DNA of 64,000 nt from Auriscalpium vulgare (GCA_019915015.1 JAHBBC010000030.1:424079-488078), one strand, 5' to 3'; shown: positions 22,765 to 34,090, counted from the stretch's first letter. Numbers and translations: made by a program. Notes: a model not told the origin generated them from the letters alone.

Positions 22765-24883
22765 ATGTCGGTCGCCCTGCTTGACGTCGCCCTTGCTGGC
22801 ATAGCGCTCTGGCTGCTCAAGTCTATTCTCTCGTCGATACCGACGTCCGGTCCTCTCCCCCCAGGGCCTAAAGGGATTCCCTTGTTGGCGAATCTCCTCG
22901 ACCTTCCGCAGAAGGAGCAATGGCGGACGTTCGTTGACTGGGGGCGTAAATATGGTACGTGTCACTTATGCTCATCATTTCGAGGATCAGACTAATCCTG
23001 GGGTAGGTCCTATCGTGCACGTGCGCGCCGTCGGGCAGTCGTTCATCATTGTAAACGACGCGCACGTCGCGTGCGACATGCTCGACAAGAAGAGTACAGT
23101 GTACTCGGACCGACCGGTGTTCATGATGGCAGGAGAGCTGACAGGGTGGAAGGATTCTCTGGCATTCACCCGCTACGGCGAGCGTTTCAAGGAGTACCGC
23201 AAGTACCTCCATGGCGCGATGGGATCGCGCTTCGCAATTGAGAAGCTGAATGGTCTCTTCGAAACCGAGACACAGGCTTTCCTCAAGCGCGTTCTCAAGA
23301 AGCCAGAAGCCATTGCGGAGAACATACGAGAGTACGCCCAGACCACATGGCGCCCAACTCTCCACTCATTGTATTACCACAGCACTGCTGGCGCTGTCAT
23401 CTTACAGATGACGTATGGGTACAAGCCAAAGGAAGACAAAGACGACATTGTAGACCTTGTCGAAATCGCCCTTCGTCAGTTCGCAGAGGTTACAGAGCCA
23501 AATGCATTTCTCGTTGATTTGTTTCCTCCCTGTTCGTTGCAACTCTTTTCCATGGCGTGCCGCGCTGACGTCTGCAAACTGACTGGCAGTGCAATACGTC
23601 CCGAGCTGGTTCCCCGGTGCTGCGTGGAAGAAAAAGGCCGAATACTACTATGAAACCTTGCAACAGATGGCCGATGTCCCCCTTCAGTTTGTCAGGAAGC
23701 AAATGGTGCGCTCTTCAAGCTTGTCTGTCAGCGGCCTCTAACCCTGTGCTTTGCAGTTGGAAGGGTCCGCCCCGCCGTCCTTGGTCTCGAACCTTCTGGA
23801 TCGAACCAATACACCAGAGCAAGAGCGCAACATCAAATGGGCTGCAGCCTCGATGTATGGAGGTGCGTAGTTTCGCCTTGTGATTTTCTCCGTCTGACAA
23901 CACCCGCACGGGTCATTGTAGGTGGCGCCGACACTGTGAGTTTGGATTGATGATAGTAGACCGCCAACCCGGGCATTGATCTGTGCCTTCCAGACCGTCT
24001 CGGCTATTTATTCGTTATTCCTCGCCATGACTATCTTCCCTGATGTGCAGCGTAAGGCGCACGAGGAGATCGATGCTGTCATCGGCAACGACAGGCTTCC
24101 GACCTTTGCTGACCGGGCGCATCTCCCCTACGTCGAAGCCCTTGTAAGCGAGATACTCCGATGGGGCACCGTGACTCCACTTGGTGCGTCTGACTTCATC
24201 GAACTATGAGAACGTGGGCTTACTGTGCGTCAGGCCTTCCTCACAGAGTCAGCAGAGACGACGTTCACAATGGATTCTTCATTCCGAAGGATGCCATCGT
24301 TTTGACAAATGTCAAGTGAGTTTGCCACAGCATCCCAGGATGCACGGAGCTGAGCCTCGTGCAGGGGAATGCTGCATGATCCGGACGTGTATCCGGATCC
24401 CTGGAACTTCAAGCCGGAACGATTCATTTCCGCGGAGGGCCAACCGGCTGAGCAGGACCCCCGGATCTGCTGCTTCGGCTTCGGACGCAGGTGCGTCACA
24501 CCTTCTATCACGCACGCTGTCCACTGAATCCTTGGCGGCCTGCATAGGATATGCCCTGGTAAGTAACATGTGTCAGGCTGACATCGAAACCGCTTACGCA
24601 GTGGCACGCTTTGTTCATCTGTAGGTCTCAATCTCGCTGACGCGACAGTCTGGGCGTCGGTGGCTATGTCCCTCGCCGTCTTTGACATACAGCGAAAAGT
24701 TGTTGATGGAGTCGAGATCGTTCCTGAGCCACGGTATGAGGACAGCATCATCAGGTATGGTTGCGAATAGGCAAACACCGATTTTGCTCTGGACCTGACG
24801 ATGTTTTCAGCCACCCGTCTCCTTTCGATTGCAGCATCAAGCCTCGGTCTGCGAAGGCTGAAGCTTTGATTCTCTCGTGCTAA
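22765..24883 (+). CDS. Cytochrome P450 monooxygenase (microsomal, fungal class II)
   Basis: Heme-thiolate monooxygenase, probably anchored in the ER and fed by a CPR; substrate unknown. An N-terminal membrane anchor (LLDVALAGIALWLLKSIL) is followed by the hinge PLPPGPKGIPLLANLLDLP. The I-helix reads MYGGGADTTVS, the K-helix ExxR is EILR, and the PERF-type motif is FKPERF. The heme loop is FGFGRRICPG with the Cys ligand. Stop TAA is at 24881-24883. The exons carrying the two signature motifs are tiny: 14 nt (23922-23935) codes the GGADT part of the I-helix and 11 nt (24548-24558) codes the ICP of the heme loop. All canonical residues are present, so the gene should be functional. It resembles multi-intron basidiomycete P450s often annotated as O-methylsterigmatocystin oxidoreductase-like, but that name says little about substrate. 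Confidence 0.93.
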
Positions 24884-25349
24884 TTGGGTTTCTCTACCCA
24901 TTCTCAATTATACTGCATACTGCGCACACATTTCTCCGAAGCTACGGACACACTCTTTTACTCACGTAATCTTTACTCAGAGCACGAATCTGACTATATT
25001 GGAGCGAACTTGGGTGGGGTATGCTGTTGACGACAAGCTAGTCATTCGACTTCCACCTGCTCGTGCCATATCCTTATACTTAACCTCGGACACTCCCGAT
25101 GGGAAAGCAAAGGTCAGGGCCCTAACTTGCTCCTGGGTCTTAGTAGCAAATGGATTCGCGAGCGCAAACACTATCTTCGTGCCAAACGACTGTCGCGTTG
25201 GTTCTTCAAACGCGATCACGTGTTCGTTCTTGGTTATCCTCGACGCGTCAATTAAGTATAAGCAGACTCTAATTGAAGTAGATTCGATACCCGTCCATAA
25301 AATACCAAAGTGCGAATGATGGACGTCGCGCAGCATGCAATATTACCCC
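24884..25349. other. Convergent intergenic region
   Basis: Lies between the 3' ends of the P450 (plus) and the NADAR gene (minus). Short antisense-overlapping open frames only; nothing supported. Confidence 0.5.
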
Positions 25350-26471
25350 TCACGGACGAGGATGTATGAGCCCATTCTGTACCTCCTCGAGCGCCTTCCC
25401 AAGCAGATTCCTTCCCCAAAGTGATCGATCAACAGGAACATTTTCCATGTCATACCCGATTCCCCAATCCGGATCCGCTGGATCGCAATATATGAGCTCA
25501 TTCTCCCGTACCCGCCTCAACCTACGCCTCAGCTCAGGATTCTGCTCGAACTTCAGCCGGCAACCCTCTACAGCAATGCCGTACTTCTCCTGCGCCCACA
25601 CGCGCTCGTCGTGATGGAGGACTTGGTTCTCGAGCGCGCGCAGGTTGCGCGGCGGCGCGGCAAATCCCACGATGAGCCGAAACGCGGCGACGTCGTAGGA
25701 GAGGAGGGCCTTGCGCGCGTGCATGTACTGCGTGATCGATGTGAACTCGGTCGTGACGCCATGCGGGGGCTCCGAAGAATCACGGGCGACATAAAGCGTG
25801 GTTCGAAAGTGGCAAGGGTATTCGGGGGTGAGCCAGCCGTCGAGGCCCTCGGCATCGCAGAACCGCAAACTTCCCATGCGATGAGAGCGGTACAATATGT
25901 GTGGTGCGCGTGTGGTGGAGTGAGGAGGAGAGGGTGTCGGCAGGGGTATGGGCTGCGGCTGCGGCCGCTCGGGGATGAAGGCTCTGTGCGCCCGACTAGA
26001 CGTACGCCCGCTTGGCTGTGGCGCACGCTGCTCGTGGACCGGAGGCGCGGACCGGGAGCCCGACGCGCGCTGACGCACAAGTTCCTGGCCATCATGCCAC
26101 GCTTGTGGAAGAGGCGGAACGTGCTGTGGAGGGGGACGTGGTTCGTGCCCAAGTGACTGGCGCAGATGGCGTGCGAGGCCCAACACCCGAGGAATGGGAG
26201 GTATGGGAGGTGGGCGCTCAGGGAAGATGAAGTAGGGATTCGTGGGGCCGGAAACCGGCTGGGACGCGAAGACAGGATTCACAGGCGGGTATGCAGGCGG
26301 AGGGAGTCCTGCAGGATATGATACATGCTGTGGGTGCGAAGTATGAGCAGGATGGTGTAGATATGAGAGCGAGGGGAATGTGGCGGGGCGCATCGTCGGG
26401 CCGGCACTGGACTGCGAGGTGTCTTGAAGCATTGGGGGGAAGGGGCCATACGTCTGCCGCGTTGGATCCAT
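25350..26471 (-). CDS. NADAR (DUF1768, YbiA-like) domain protein 1
   Basis: The NADAR superfamily acts on, or is predicted to act on, ADP-ribose and N-glycoside substrates (YbiA in bacterial riboflavin-intermediate clearance; others reverse ADP-ribosylation). The ATG at 26471 (MDPTRQTYGP) was chosen because the upstream in-frame extension to 26525 has no strong start. Residues 1 to about 190 are Pro-rich and disordered. The domain then follows: WLTPEYPCHF, FTSITQYMHARKALL, KFEQNPELRRRLRRVRE, DPDWGIGYD and a final WGRNLLGKALEEVQ. The helix that usually reads S-x-E-H/Y has Gln for Glu here (SITQYMHARKAL), so activity may be altered. It ends at 25350. A second NADAR gene lies at 34310-35371. Domain call is from motif pattern. 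Confidence 0.82.
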   Translation of the reverse strand: MDPTRQTYGPFPPMLQDTSQSSAGPTMRPATFPSLSYLHHPAHTSHPQHVSYPAGLPPPAYPPVNPVFASQPVSGPTNPYFIFPERPPPIPPIPRVLGLARHLRQSLGHEPRPPPQHVPPLPQAWHDGQELVRQRASGSRSAPPVHEQRAPQPSGRTSSRAHRAFIPERPQPQPIPLPTPSPPHSTTRAPHILYRSHRMGSLRFCDAEGLDGWLTPEYPCHFRTTLYVARDSSEPPHGVTTEFTSITQYMHARKALLSYDVAAFRLIVGFAAPPRNLRALENQVLHHDERVWAQEKYGIAVEGCRLKFEQNPELRRRLRRVRENELIYCDPADPDWGIGYDMENVPVDRSLWGRNLLGKALEEVQNGLIHPRP

Positions 26472-27495
26472 GACGATCACGCACCTGTGGGTTAAGTAGA
26501 TGGTGCAGCGAGGAGAGGTGGTCACACCCCACGCGCAGGCAGATTATCTGGTGACGCACATGTCTCTCCGCGTCGAGACCGCGAGATGGCGATGAGTCGA
26601 TCGATACCAACCCCGACGAGCGGCGCCTTCGTAGCTTGCACCGGCCCATGCCGGACAGTGAACACTCCGCAAAATTGAGACATCGTGCTGGGCGGGAGGG
26701 CATGGCGGGGCGGTGCTTTGCGATGGGCGGAGCTGGATTGTTCCTGATAGAAGCTCCGATTCCCGAGGTCTGACTTGGTACAAAGAGAGGCAGGCGCTGG
26801 CGGATGATGTCGGCGCGAGATCCGTCAAAGCGGAAAGACTTTGGGAGGTACAGAGCATGAGCTAGACATTTCGCGCGAGGAACTGGCGTCCGTGTGGGTT
26901 GTTACAACGACCACTTGAGGGATTCGATCTGATAGGAATTGGGTGAGACATGCTATGAGGAGTCCAGCGAGATACATACGTACGTCACAACACGTGCAAG
27001 CCATAGTAACCCTTTCGTAGGGCAGGATGCAGCCGTCTGACAGCGGGGAAAGGAACTTCATGGGCATGCAAGCCACGGGCATTAATAGTCGCGCTGTGCG
27101 AAGCGGGGAAAGGCAGATCTCATTGAGAATACAAGGCATGCCAGAGGACAAGGGATGGAGGCGATATCCGAATTTCGGCGTCTGAGAACAAAGGCAAGTA
27201 GCAATGTCAGAACTGCGCAACATGATATGTTGACTTTTATGATCCGCTGATCCGGGAACAGGAGTGCGGGCGGAACTGATCTCCTCGGTTCTTCCATTAT
27301 CGAGCAGGCGCCGTTATACACAGGACTGCGACTGGCTTGACGCAGCGCGCGTGACAGAGGGGATATGAACGAGTCTTGTTGTTGCGGGAAGCTTCTAATT
27401 ACTACCGTAAATGCCATGGCGGGCGGCCGACTCTGGAATGCCGATGCAAACTCTAGAGCTAAGCACAGTTCAGACAAGTTTGAGAGGTAACTTAC
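26472..27495. other. Intergenic with an unresolved minus-strand open segment
   Basis: The minus-strand frame around 27082-27440 is hydrophobic in parts (VNISCCAVLTLLLAFVLRRR) and could be exons of the gene beginning at 27573, but no consistent splice chain was found. It may be a decayed membrane-protein gene. Confidence 0.3.
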
Positions 27496-27573
27496 GTCCT
27501 CAGCGACCCGCCAGCGCTGTAGCCGCACAAGCTTCTCAGCCTGGATGCCCGCGAGAGGTGAGTGAGACGACAT
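27496..27573 (-). CDS. Orphan first exon, unknown protein
   Basis: The ATG at 27573 opens a 26-codon exon (MSSHSPLAGIQAEKLVRLQR, then WRVAED) that ends exactly at a GTAAGTTA donor in phase 0. Such short starts are common in basidiomycete integral-membrane families, but the following exons were not recognised. It may be a pseudogene start or the first exon of a gene running to about 26830. Confidence 0.3.
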
Positions 27574-27941
27574 AGGTGTGGAAGAAAAGGAACAGACTCG
27601 AGCGACCGTCGAATCGGGCCGTTGCGTTCAGAGTCCGCCGTTGGCAGCAAGTGGCAAGCATGGCATGTTAGAAACAAATTACTTGCCGCATAGCTGCGCT
27701 AGAGAATGCAGGGTGTCTACAATACGATGCCAATGACACCGAACTTAGCAAACTACGAGACTACTCCAAGATGCACCTTGGAACATCTGCCCTGCAAAAA
27801 ACTCGACTTGTACTTGAATAGGATTCAACCCCTAGTATAAGATTATATGCGATTCGTAGCAAAGCAAAAGTCCATCTGTGTAAACTGACAGAATGAAAAC
27901 AAAGATGAATCTTGTACGTCAAATAAGAAAAGATACAAGCC
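27574..27941. other. Intergenic
   Basis: 3' flank of the F-box gene; AT-richer than the surroundings. No gene or structured element was recognised. Confidence 0.5.
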
Positions 27942-30771
27942 CTAGACTGCAACGAACTTCTGGTCGAATCGATTGGAGTGGCGGTTGTAGTCGATGATGT
28001 CGCCCATAGGCCAAGCCGCAGACCCTCGACGCCCGCATGCAAGTCAAACAGGCTTCTGTTGCTCATGTGTGCAGATACGATCCAAGCAGCGGAACAGCAA
28101 CACCTACGGCGAGCCGCGGCCGGTAGATCACAGGCTTCACGAAAGGCCGCCTCATCCCGACTCTCGACATGTACAACATGTCCACCTCCTCGACTGGAGA
28201 GGATATTTGATGGCTAGATACCGATTATCAGATAGACAGGTTTGCGGCAGATAAAGTGGACTCACTCGACGAGGAGATGCTGTATCACCATCTCCTTGGT
28301 TTGAAGATTGCCTCGCAGCGGCATGTGGTAGAAAGGGTGGTAGTCGAAGGCGTGCGCGGAACAGTGATTGCAGAAATAGCCCGTCTCGTTTGAGCGCGGA
28401 GTGTCCAAGACACTCTCCCGCATCTTGACCTGCTTCAAGTCCTCAGGCTCCAGCGCGCGCCACTGTGGCTGATTGTGGCCGGTATCACTGTTCAGCATGT
28501 CGATGTCATGTTCAATCTGTGAGAGCTAGCATCAGCAAGGACAGGAGCAAACAGGGAGATGCGATACCCACGCATAATCGCCACGAGTACACGGAAAGAT
28601 CGTCTACGTCGTTGTCGCGCAAGCAATTCAGGCAGATGAGGCGACCGTCGAGCGTGTCGAGCTGCGTGTCGATCGCCGTGTTCGGGTCGAGGCGGAGCGC
28701 ACTGACGACAGCAGCTGCGGACATAGCTCCCGCAGCTGAGAAGCTGAGCTCTCGGTCCTGCTTCCATGCATGACACGTCTCGCGGCCGATTATAGCCCTC
28801 TTGTCGATGCCGTCGACAAATACCGACGTCACCAACTCGAGCTGTCCTGCGTAGCCCCGCATGCGTTCCTGCCGCTTGACGGCAGCGACCGGGTTGGAGA
28901 GCAAAATCGGCTCCATTGACGCGCTGTTCGTGACACTGACAGGCAGCATGGCGAGGTGTTCGTTTCGCTTGCGTTTCATCCATTCAGCAACATTCAGCGG
29001 CAGCTGCTCGAGCGCTACGGTCCAGGCGTCCGTGGGCAGGTCGTCTTCGCGATCGATGATTTCCTTGAAGCATGGCAGCGATGGTACCCAGGAGAACGGT
29101 GGCAGGTAAAACCACATCGCAGGCAGGCACGTCCGCCAGAAGTCAACATAATGGGCAGAGGCTGTCCTCGTGCGGTCCTTCACTGTCTCGCGGCGTTGCT
29201 CGGCCAGGCGCGCTATCCGGCCGCTGGCGATGGCGTCTTCCAGCTTAGGCTTGAGGCGTTTCCATGCTGCAGAGACGTCAGCAGTTGAATGAAACGTCAG
29301 GCGACTACCCACCTTGCTCGGTGAGGTCCTTATCGCTGTTGACACCAGGAATATGAGTGAAGCGCACGTGGTCGATGTCGGCTTTTTCATATCCAGCGGC
29401 CACAAGACGGGAAGTAATCCTAGAGAGCATCGTGTGAGTACGGTCGAGAGATTGCAGCAGGGCCCAACGCACTCTTCGCGTCGTCTTTGCTTGCGCGAAT
29501 AATAGTCATTGTTGCGGGCGGTTGCAGCTTCGTTCGCCCATTTCTCGTAGCCTGCAGCATCCTAGATGCAGAGTCAGAGTTGCCACATCATTGAGGAACA
29601 TGTCTGCATGCCTCAACAATCGTGTCCACAATAATGAGCCGCTCCTTCCGGAAAGCCTTCAACGCTTTCGCATCGTCTTTGAACTCGGAGAGCTTGTCGT
29701 GCATAGCCATAACATCCGGCCGCCAATAGAACTTGCTATTGGAAGAGTGCCCGTGCGCCCATCCGCCAGCTGCGCGGGCTTCCTGAGAAGGCGAATGCAA
29801 TAGGCAGAGAGGATACGCACTATGTGTGTAAGGGAGGAGGTCCATGACTATAGGGTTCACGCCAGGACACTTGGACTTAAACTGGACAGCAAAGACAAGG
29901 CTGCAGAGATGTCAGTCGTACATAGAGCCTCGCGGCAATCAAACGTACTTGTATTTCATGCAACGCGTGCACATACGCCGACGCAGCGCAAAATCGACAC
30001 GATGGATATTCTTGACACTGCATACCTGACCCACTCGCCAAATAAGCGACTGTGACAAAGATACGATGTCGCAATACACACAGAGCATACGGCGGGGCTA
30101 TAAATCAAGTTTGCCCACGCAGGTTCAGAAAGATCCTCCGGAGGGTCGGGCGCAGGGAGTCCTGGCGCCTGCTCTCGTGATGTCTTCCACAGGGTCGCGG
30201 AGTTGCGCGACATAAGCAGCTTGCGCAGGTCCCTGCTTGTGCGCGCAAGGCTCAGCAAGTCCGCAGGCGGGAGGTACGAAAAAAGCTGCAGCAAGACCAT
30301 TAAAGAAAGCCGCGGGAAGAGCCTAAATGGCAAATCGCTGCGTACCTCGAATAGAACATCAAGAGGCATTGCCAGCATATTCTGGAGACGCCCCTGTACC
30401 TTTCGGCTCGGGCCCTTGGGCTTTGAAGCGGGCTTCGAGGGTGCAGCGGCTTTGGATTTCTTGGGGCTTCTACCGTCCTTTGGAGTGTTGCTCTTCCGTC
30501 GCTTCGCGGGGCGTTTGTCTGTGCGCTGTCAGAGCCCGTCCGAGTGTATGAAAGGTCACGTACCATTTCCATCAAACTCCGAGTGGTCGCTCTCCTCTGC
30601 GGGATCATCCTCGCTCTCGGACGATGGCAATGATGATGCCGAGTCTTCGAGCTCAGTGAGGTCTCCGTCCATGATGTCGTCTTCATCATCGTGAGGCGCT
30701 GCGACAGGCTGAGCCTTGGGCAGTCTTGGGGGCGGCAGTTTGCCCGACTGGCGACGCGTCACCGACGGCAT
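27942..30771 (-). CDS. F-box protein with a long C-terminal region
   Basis: Likely substrate adaptor of an SCF ubiquitin ligase. The ATG at 30771 (MPSVTRRQSGKLPPPRLPKA) was chosen since the open frame further upstream has no ATG. An acidic Ser-rich stretch and a Lys-rich NLS-like stretch (KRPAKRRKSNTPK, KKSKAAAPSKPASKPK) come first. The F-box follows: MLAMPLDVLFE, intron, then LFSYLPPADLLSLARTSRDL and RKLLMSRNSATLWK. The rest is all-helical with Cys pairs (CTRCMKYK; CLNCLRDN; FCNHCSAHAFDYH) that could bind zinc. The C-terminal exons join as HLLVE, DHQISSPVEEVDMLYMSRVG, RPFVKPVIYRPRLAV and finally GDIIDYNRHSNRFDQKFVAV, stop 27942-27944. Basidiomycete genomes carry many such proteins; the substrate is unknown. 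Confidence 0.85.
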
Positions 30772-31126
30772 TCTCGGTTGGATATGCAGGTCGTCAAGGA
30801 AGGGGGAGGTGCTGGTCCGGAACGCAGAGGTGGACGCGTCCTTTTTGAAGGAGGGGGGCGTGGTGCAAACAGACGGGAGCACAAGGTCACCGATGGCAAT
30901 GCAGGGCGTTCGTCGCGCTTGACTCAGGCCGAGTCAACGCAGCGGCGATGGTGAGAGTATACCTCGAGGAGAACGCACGAGTGGGCCCGCCCTCGGCCCA
31001 AAGAGGCAACGGCGCTTACGGCTCCGACTCGGCCACCGCGACTCGGAGGCGCGCCTCGACTGCCTGACTCGGATATCCTCGCGTTACACTGGTACTGTAC
31101 ATTCATGCGCTCAATTAAGCGCGTGG
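30772..31126. promoter_or_regulatory. Upstream region of the F-box gene with clustered GACTCGG motifs
   Basis: GACTCGG occurs at 31026-31032, 31040-31046 and 31066-31072. A related inverted pair, GACTCAGGCCGAGTC, lies at 30921-30935. The gap is also the 3' flank of the ferric-reductase gene. The clustering suggests binding sites for a dimeric regulator, but this is inference. Confidence 0.4.
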
Positions 31127-33216
31127 TCATAAATGAAATGCCTCCGTGTGCAGTGCTATCCCGCCCATCCGACGCGAGTGCGTGGGCGCAAGGCGCGCGA
31201 CCGCGTTGCGCGCCTCGCGCGTCAGGCTCTCCGGCCCGCTCGCACACACTGCAACGCCGCCGCCCTCGCCCACCCACTGCAGCCCGTCACGCTCCTCCTC
31301 CACCTTCGCGTCCGCCGCAGGGGGCGCGAGCAGTGTCTTGAGCATCGCCTGGACGGAGGGGCGCTCGATCGTCACAACCGAGTTGGGGATGGGCGGCACC
31401 GCCTCGGGGTTGCACAGGCATGTTACGAAGATGGAGACGTGCAGGTCGAGCGACGACCCTGCGGCCGTTTGCGCAATCTCCAGGAGCATGGGAGCGAACC
31501 ACTCAATGCAGCCTGGAGCACAAGTCAGAGAACGGTTGATGCAAAGAATGGGCAGACATACCGAAAGAGCGTATTGCCCACGCAAACTCGATGCGCCTCG
31601 TGCGCTCGCCATTCGGGCGGCCGAGCTTCACGCAACGACCCACGATATCATCCAACAAACCCAACGTGAACGTCGCGCCGGCGCCGCCCGCAACGAGGAT
31701 CACACTCTCATACTCGCCCAGGTCGAGGCGGCACCCGCCATACGGCCCGTCCAACATGACCTGCACCGGGACGTCGATCGGCCCGATCAACTTCGCATCC
31801 AGCACACTCTCCAGGCGCTCCTCCTCCGAGCGCGCATACGTATGCAAAGCGCGTGTCCAGTCACCCCGCACGCGGGCGCCCAGGGTGATGGTAGGCGACG
31901 AAAGGCACGATGTCGCAGGCGGAGCGTTGGCAATCGTGAGTGGGTGCGACTCGAATACGCGCCCCTCGAAGAAAACGCGCAGGCGCACGTGCTGGCCGGC
32001 CTCCCACCCGCCGTCGCAGTCATGGACCCGGATCTAAATTTGTCAATCAAGGAGCAGGCAACGAGGGAAGGGATACTCACGAGAGTCATCTCGCGGTCGA
32101 CCGCTGTGAGGCTGGCGTCTTTGATGCGCATTCGGAGTAGGCGCATTAAAAAGTCCAGCCCGTAGAACGCCAGCGGTGGGTATATCCACGGTGCAGCATA
32201 TATCGTATGATAGCAGATCGTCACGAAGAACGACACAAAAGAAAGCACGCTATGAGATTATGAGATTCATGGTCGTCTGCAGGGAGCGCGCACGACTTAC
32301 TGGATGTAGAAGAATATCTGATGGAAAAACACCCGCACTGGCCGGAGCGAGCTTAGCACAATCACGCACAGCAACGCGAAGGCGGCAACGCCCGAAGTCT
32401 CCTTCTGCTGCCCGAGGATGGGCAGACCGTACTGTAGATGGTTGCGGATCCACAGCGCGCCGTGTATGACGGCACCGAGAAACATACCCCGGCCCGCCCA
32501 GCGATGGACATAGTTGAGTTTCTCGTAGCCGTTGCCAGGCCCGAGAACGAGAGAGAGTAAGGAGTTCTTTGTGGCAAAGAGGAAAACGACAGGAAGCTGG
32601 GCAAGCGCGATAAATCCTGTTGGGGTGTCATTGGCAAGTGAAGTCGGAGGAGGGGTAGACATACCTGCACGGTTAGGGTTGTCCAGTAGAGGAGCCTTAG
32701 TGACGATGCATACGAGCACCACGACAATATAGACAACTGAAATTATAACTGGACAAGCTTCCATTAGCCCCAGTCAACGTACCAGTGTAGGTCGAGGACT
32801 CACCTTGGCCCAGAGTCAGCCCGACGCCTAATGGTGACCACAGCAGCACGCTGGTCACCATGCTAATCCAACCTGCCATTACCTTCCTCCTCCTCTCGGG
32901 CACCTTCTTGCCGTCCCCCATGGACACATACCGCCTCTGCCCAGATACGTCCTCCCAGACGCCGAGGAGCCCGGTGAACTCTCTTCTTGCTCTCATTGCG
33001 CGCACTAGTCGAGGAAGGGAGAGGACAATGGCAGCGCCAATGATGGAAGCATATATTGCGGTGAACTTGTGTTGCCATTTGGGATCCTCCACGTATGAGC
33101 TAGGTCCAGTAGCACTGTAATCAGGAAATATCGCGGTGTGAGCACTCTCCCAGGACGTACTCGTAGATCTGGAACTCTGGCGGAATAACAGGTGGTGCAC
33201 CAAAACCGTCCGACAT
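31127..33216 (-). CDS. Ferric/cupric reductase-like transmembrane oxidoreductase (FRE family)
   Basis: Membrane flavocytochrome that passes electrons from NADPH through FAD and two hemes to extracellular Fe(III) or Cu(II). The ATG at 33216 (MSDGFGAPPVIPPEFQIYD) joins exon 2 through a GTACGT donor. There are about seven membrane segments. The first heme-His pair is in NYVHRWAGRGMFLGAVIHG, the second in FFHQIFFYIHVLSF and TICYHTIYA. Cytosolic part: FAD site HPLTIAN (HPFT-like), then LDGPYGG, the NADPH-binding VAGGAGATFTLGLL, and a late VAVCASGPESL. It ends EAFHL with TGA at 31127-31129. It diverges from the CTR copper transporter over 178 bp holding a perfect palindrome, which suggests joint control by metal supply. 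All key motifs are present. Iron versus copper preference cannot be told from sequence. Confidence 0.92.
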
Positions 33217-33394
33217 GTGGGCAAGCGTTCTCTGCAAGAGCAGCGACTGGGGAGATGGGAGTGAAAGACAGGATCGTCAAGGCGTATTGACCGTCCTATT
33301 TGTGCGGGACAAACAGACAGTGAAAAAGTTTTTTCACTGTTCCGACGGCTTTTCCTGCGCTGATACCACCAGTGCCTACTCTGCTCCTACCACC
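33217..33394. promoter_or_regulatory. Shared divergent promoter of reductase and copper transporter
   Basis: A 178-bp gap between the reductase ATG (33216, minus) and the transporter ATG (33395, plus). It contains a 24-bp perfect palindrome (33317-33340), roughly 55 bp before the transporter start. A CTCCTACCACC context precedes the plus ATG. Confidence 0.6.
33317..33340. promoter_or_regulatory. Perfect palindrome, candidate operator
   Basis: Two 11-base arms, ACAGTGAAAAA and its exact reverse complement, are separated by GT. The symmetry fits a dimeric regulator site. It could also form a hairpin in the 5' leader of the transporter mRNA. It does not obviously match the yeast Mac1 or Ace1 sites I know. 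Confidence 0.5.
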
Positions 33395-34090
33395 ATGGCC
33401 CTCATCTCCACCCTCCTCGCCCTCTCGCTGCTCTCGTGTGCTCATGCGCATGACAACGGCATGGATATGGACATGGATGGGCCCATGTCGCTCTCTATGG
33501 GCAACATGCTCGCGTACCTCCACTTCACAACGGGCGACAACCTCTGGTTCTTAGGCTGGGTGCCCAAGAGCGCAGGGGCGATGGTCGGCACGTGTCTAGG
33601 ACTCTTTGTGCTCGCGCTGCTCGAGCGATGGTTGTCTGCGATGCGTGCTGTCATGGAGGCGCACTGGAACAACAGGTGCGTGCTCTCTACGCACCTTTGC
33701 CTTGTTCTCTACCAGGCGCCGACTCCCGGCTTGCAGAGCGCAGATCTTGCTATCAAACAGGCACAACACCCAGGTGCTCCCCGATTGCCATGCGCCCGAG
33801 CAGAAAGCCCGATCGAGGACGAGCGCGCTGCCGCCGTTCATCCCGGCCCACGATATCCCCCGCGGCATCATGCAGATTGCCATCTCGGCGCTTGGCTTTT
33901 TGTTCATGCTGGCCGTGATGTGTGTCCTTTAACCTGCTCTTCTGGTATTCATTCGGTGGCTGATACGTACGCGTCACAATGCAGGACCTTCCAGGTTTCC
34001 TTTATACTCTCAATTGTTGTTGGCCTTGGCGTAGGAGAAACCTTGTTCGGGCGATACAGCATCACATCGTCGATGCATCAATCACATTGA
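33395..34090 (+). CDS. CTR-type high-affinity copper transporter
   Basis: Trimeric Cu(I) channel of the plasma membrane or vacuole (CTR/SLC31 family). The start at 33395 has a CACCATGG context, followed by a signal-like hydrophobic stretch (ALISTLLALSLLSCAHA) and a His/Met-rich outer region with MxM repeats (DNGMDMDMDGPMSLSMGNM) that capture copper. TM1 is around AGAMVGTCLGLFVLALLERW. A 66-bp-class intron follows EAHWNNR. TM2 is IMQIAISALGFLFMLAVM, and TM3 holds the family GxxxG-type packing (VVGLGVGETLFG). Stop TGA is at 34088-34090. The second intron splits the ATG of AVMTFQ. It diverges from a ferric/cupric reductase, which would supply the Cu(I) form that CTR carries. Call is firm. Confidence 0.93.
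   Translation: MALISTLLALSLLSCAHAHDNGMDMDMDGPMSLSMGNMLAYLHFTTGDNLWFLGWVPKSAGAMVGTCLGLFVLALLERWLSAMRAVMEAHWNNRCVLSTHLCLVLYQAPTPGLQSADLAIKQAQHPGAPRLPCARAESPIEDERAAAVHPGPRYPPRHHADCHLGAWLFVHAGRDVCPLTCSSGIHSVADTYASQCRTFQVSFILSIVVGLGVGETLFGRYSITSSMHQSH

Noticed and set aside
31146..32165. Plus-strand 339-codon frame
   Set aside because: Antisense to the ferric-reductase FAD/NADPH region; no domain of its own.
33970..34060. Extra intron (GTTTCC to GGCGTAG) in the copper transporter
   Set aside because: Reading through gives the expected third TM with the GxxxG-type motif; splicing would delete it.
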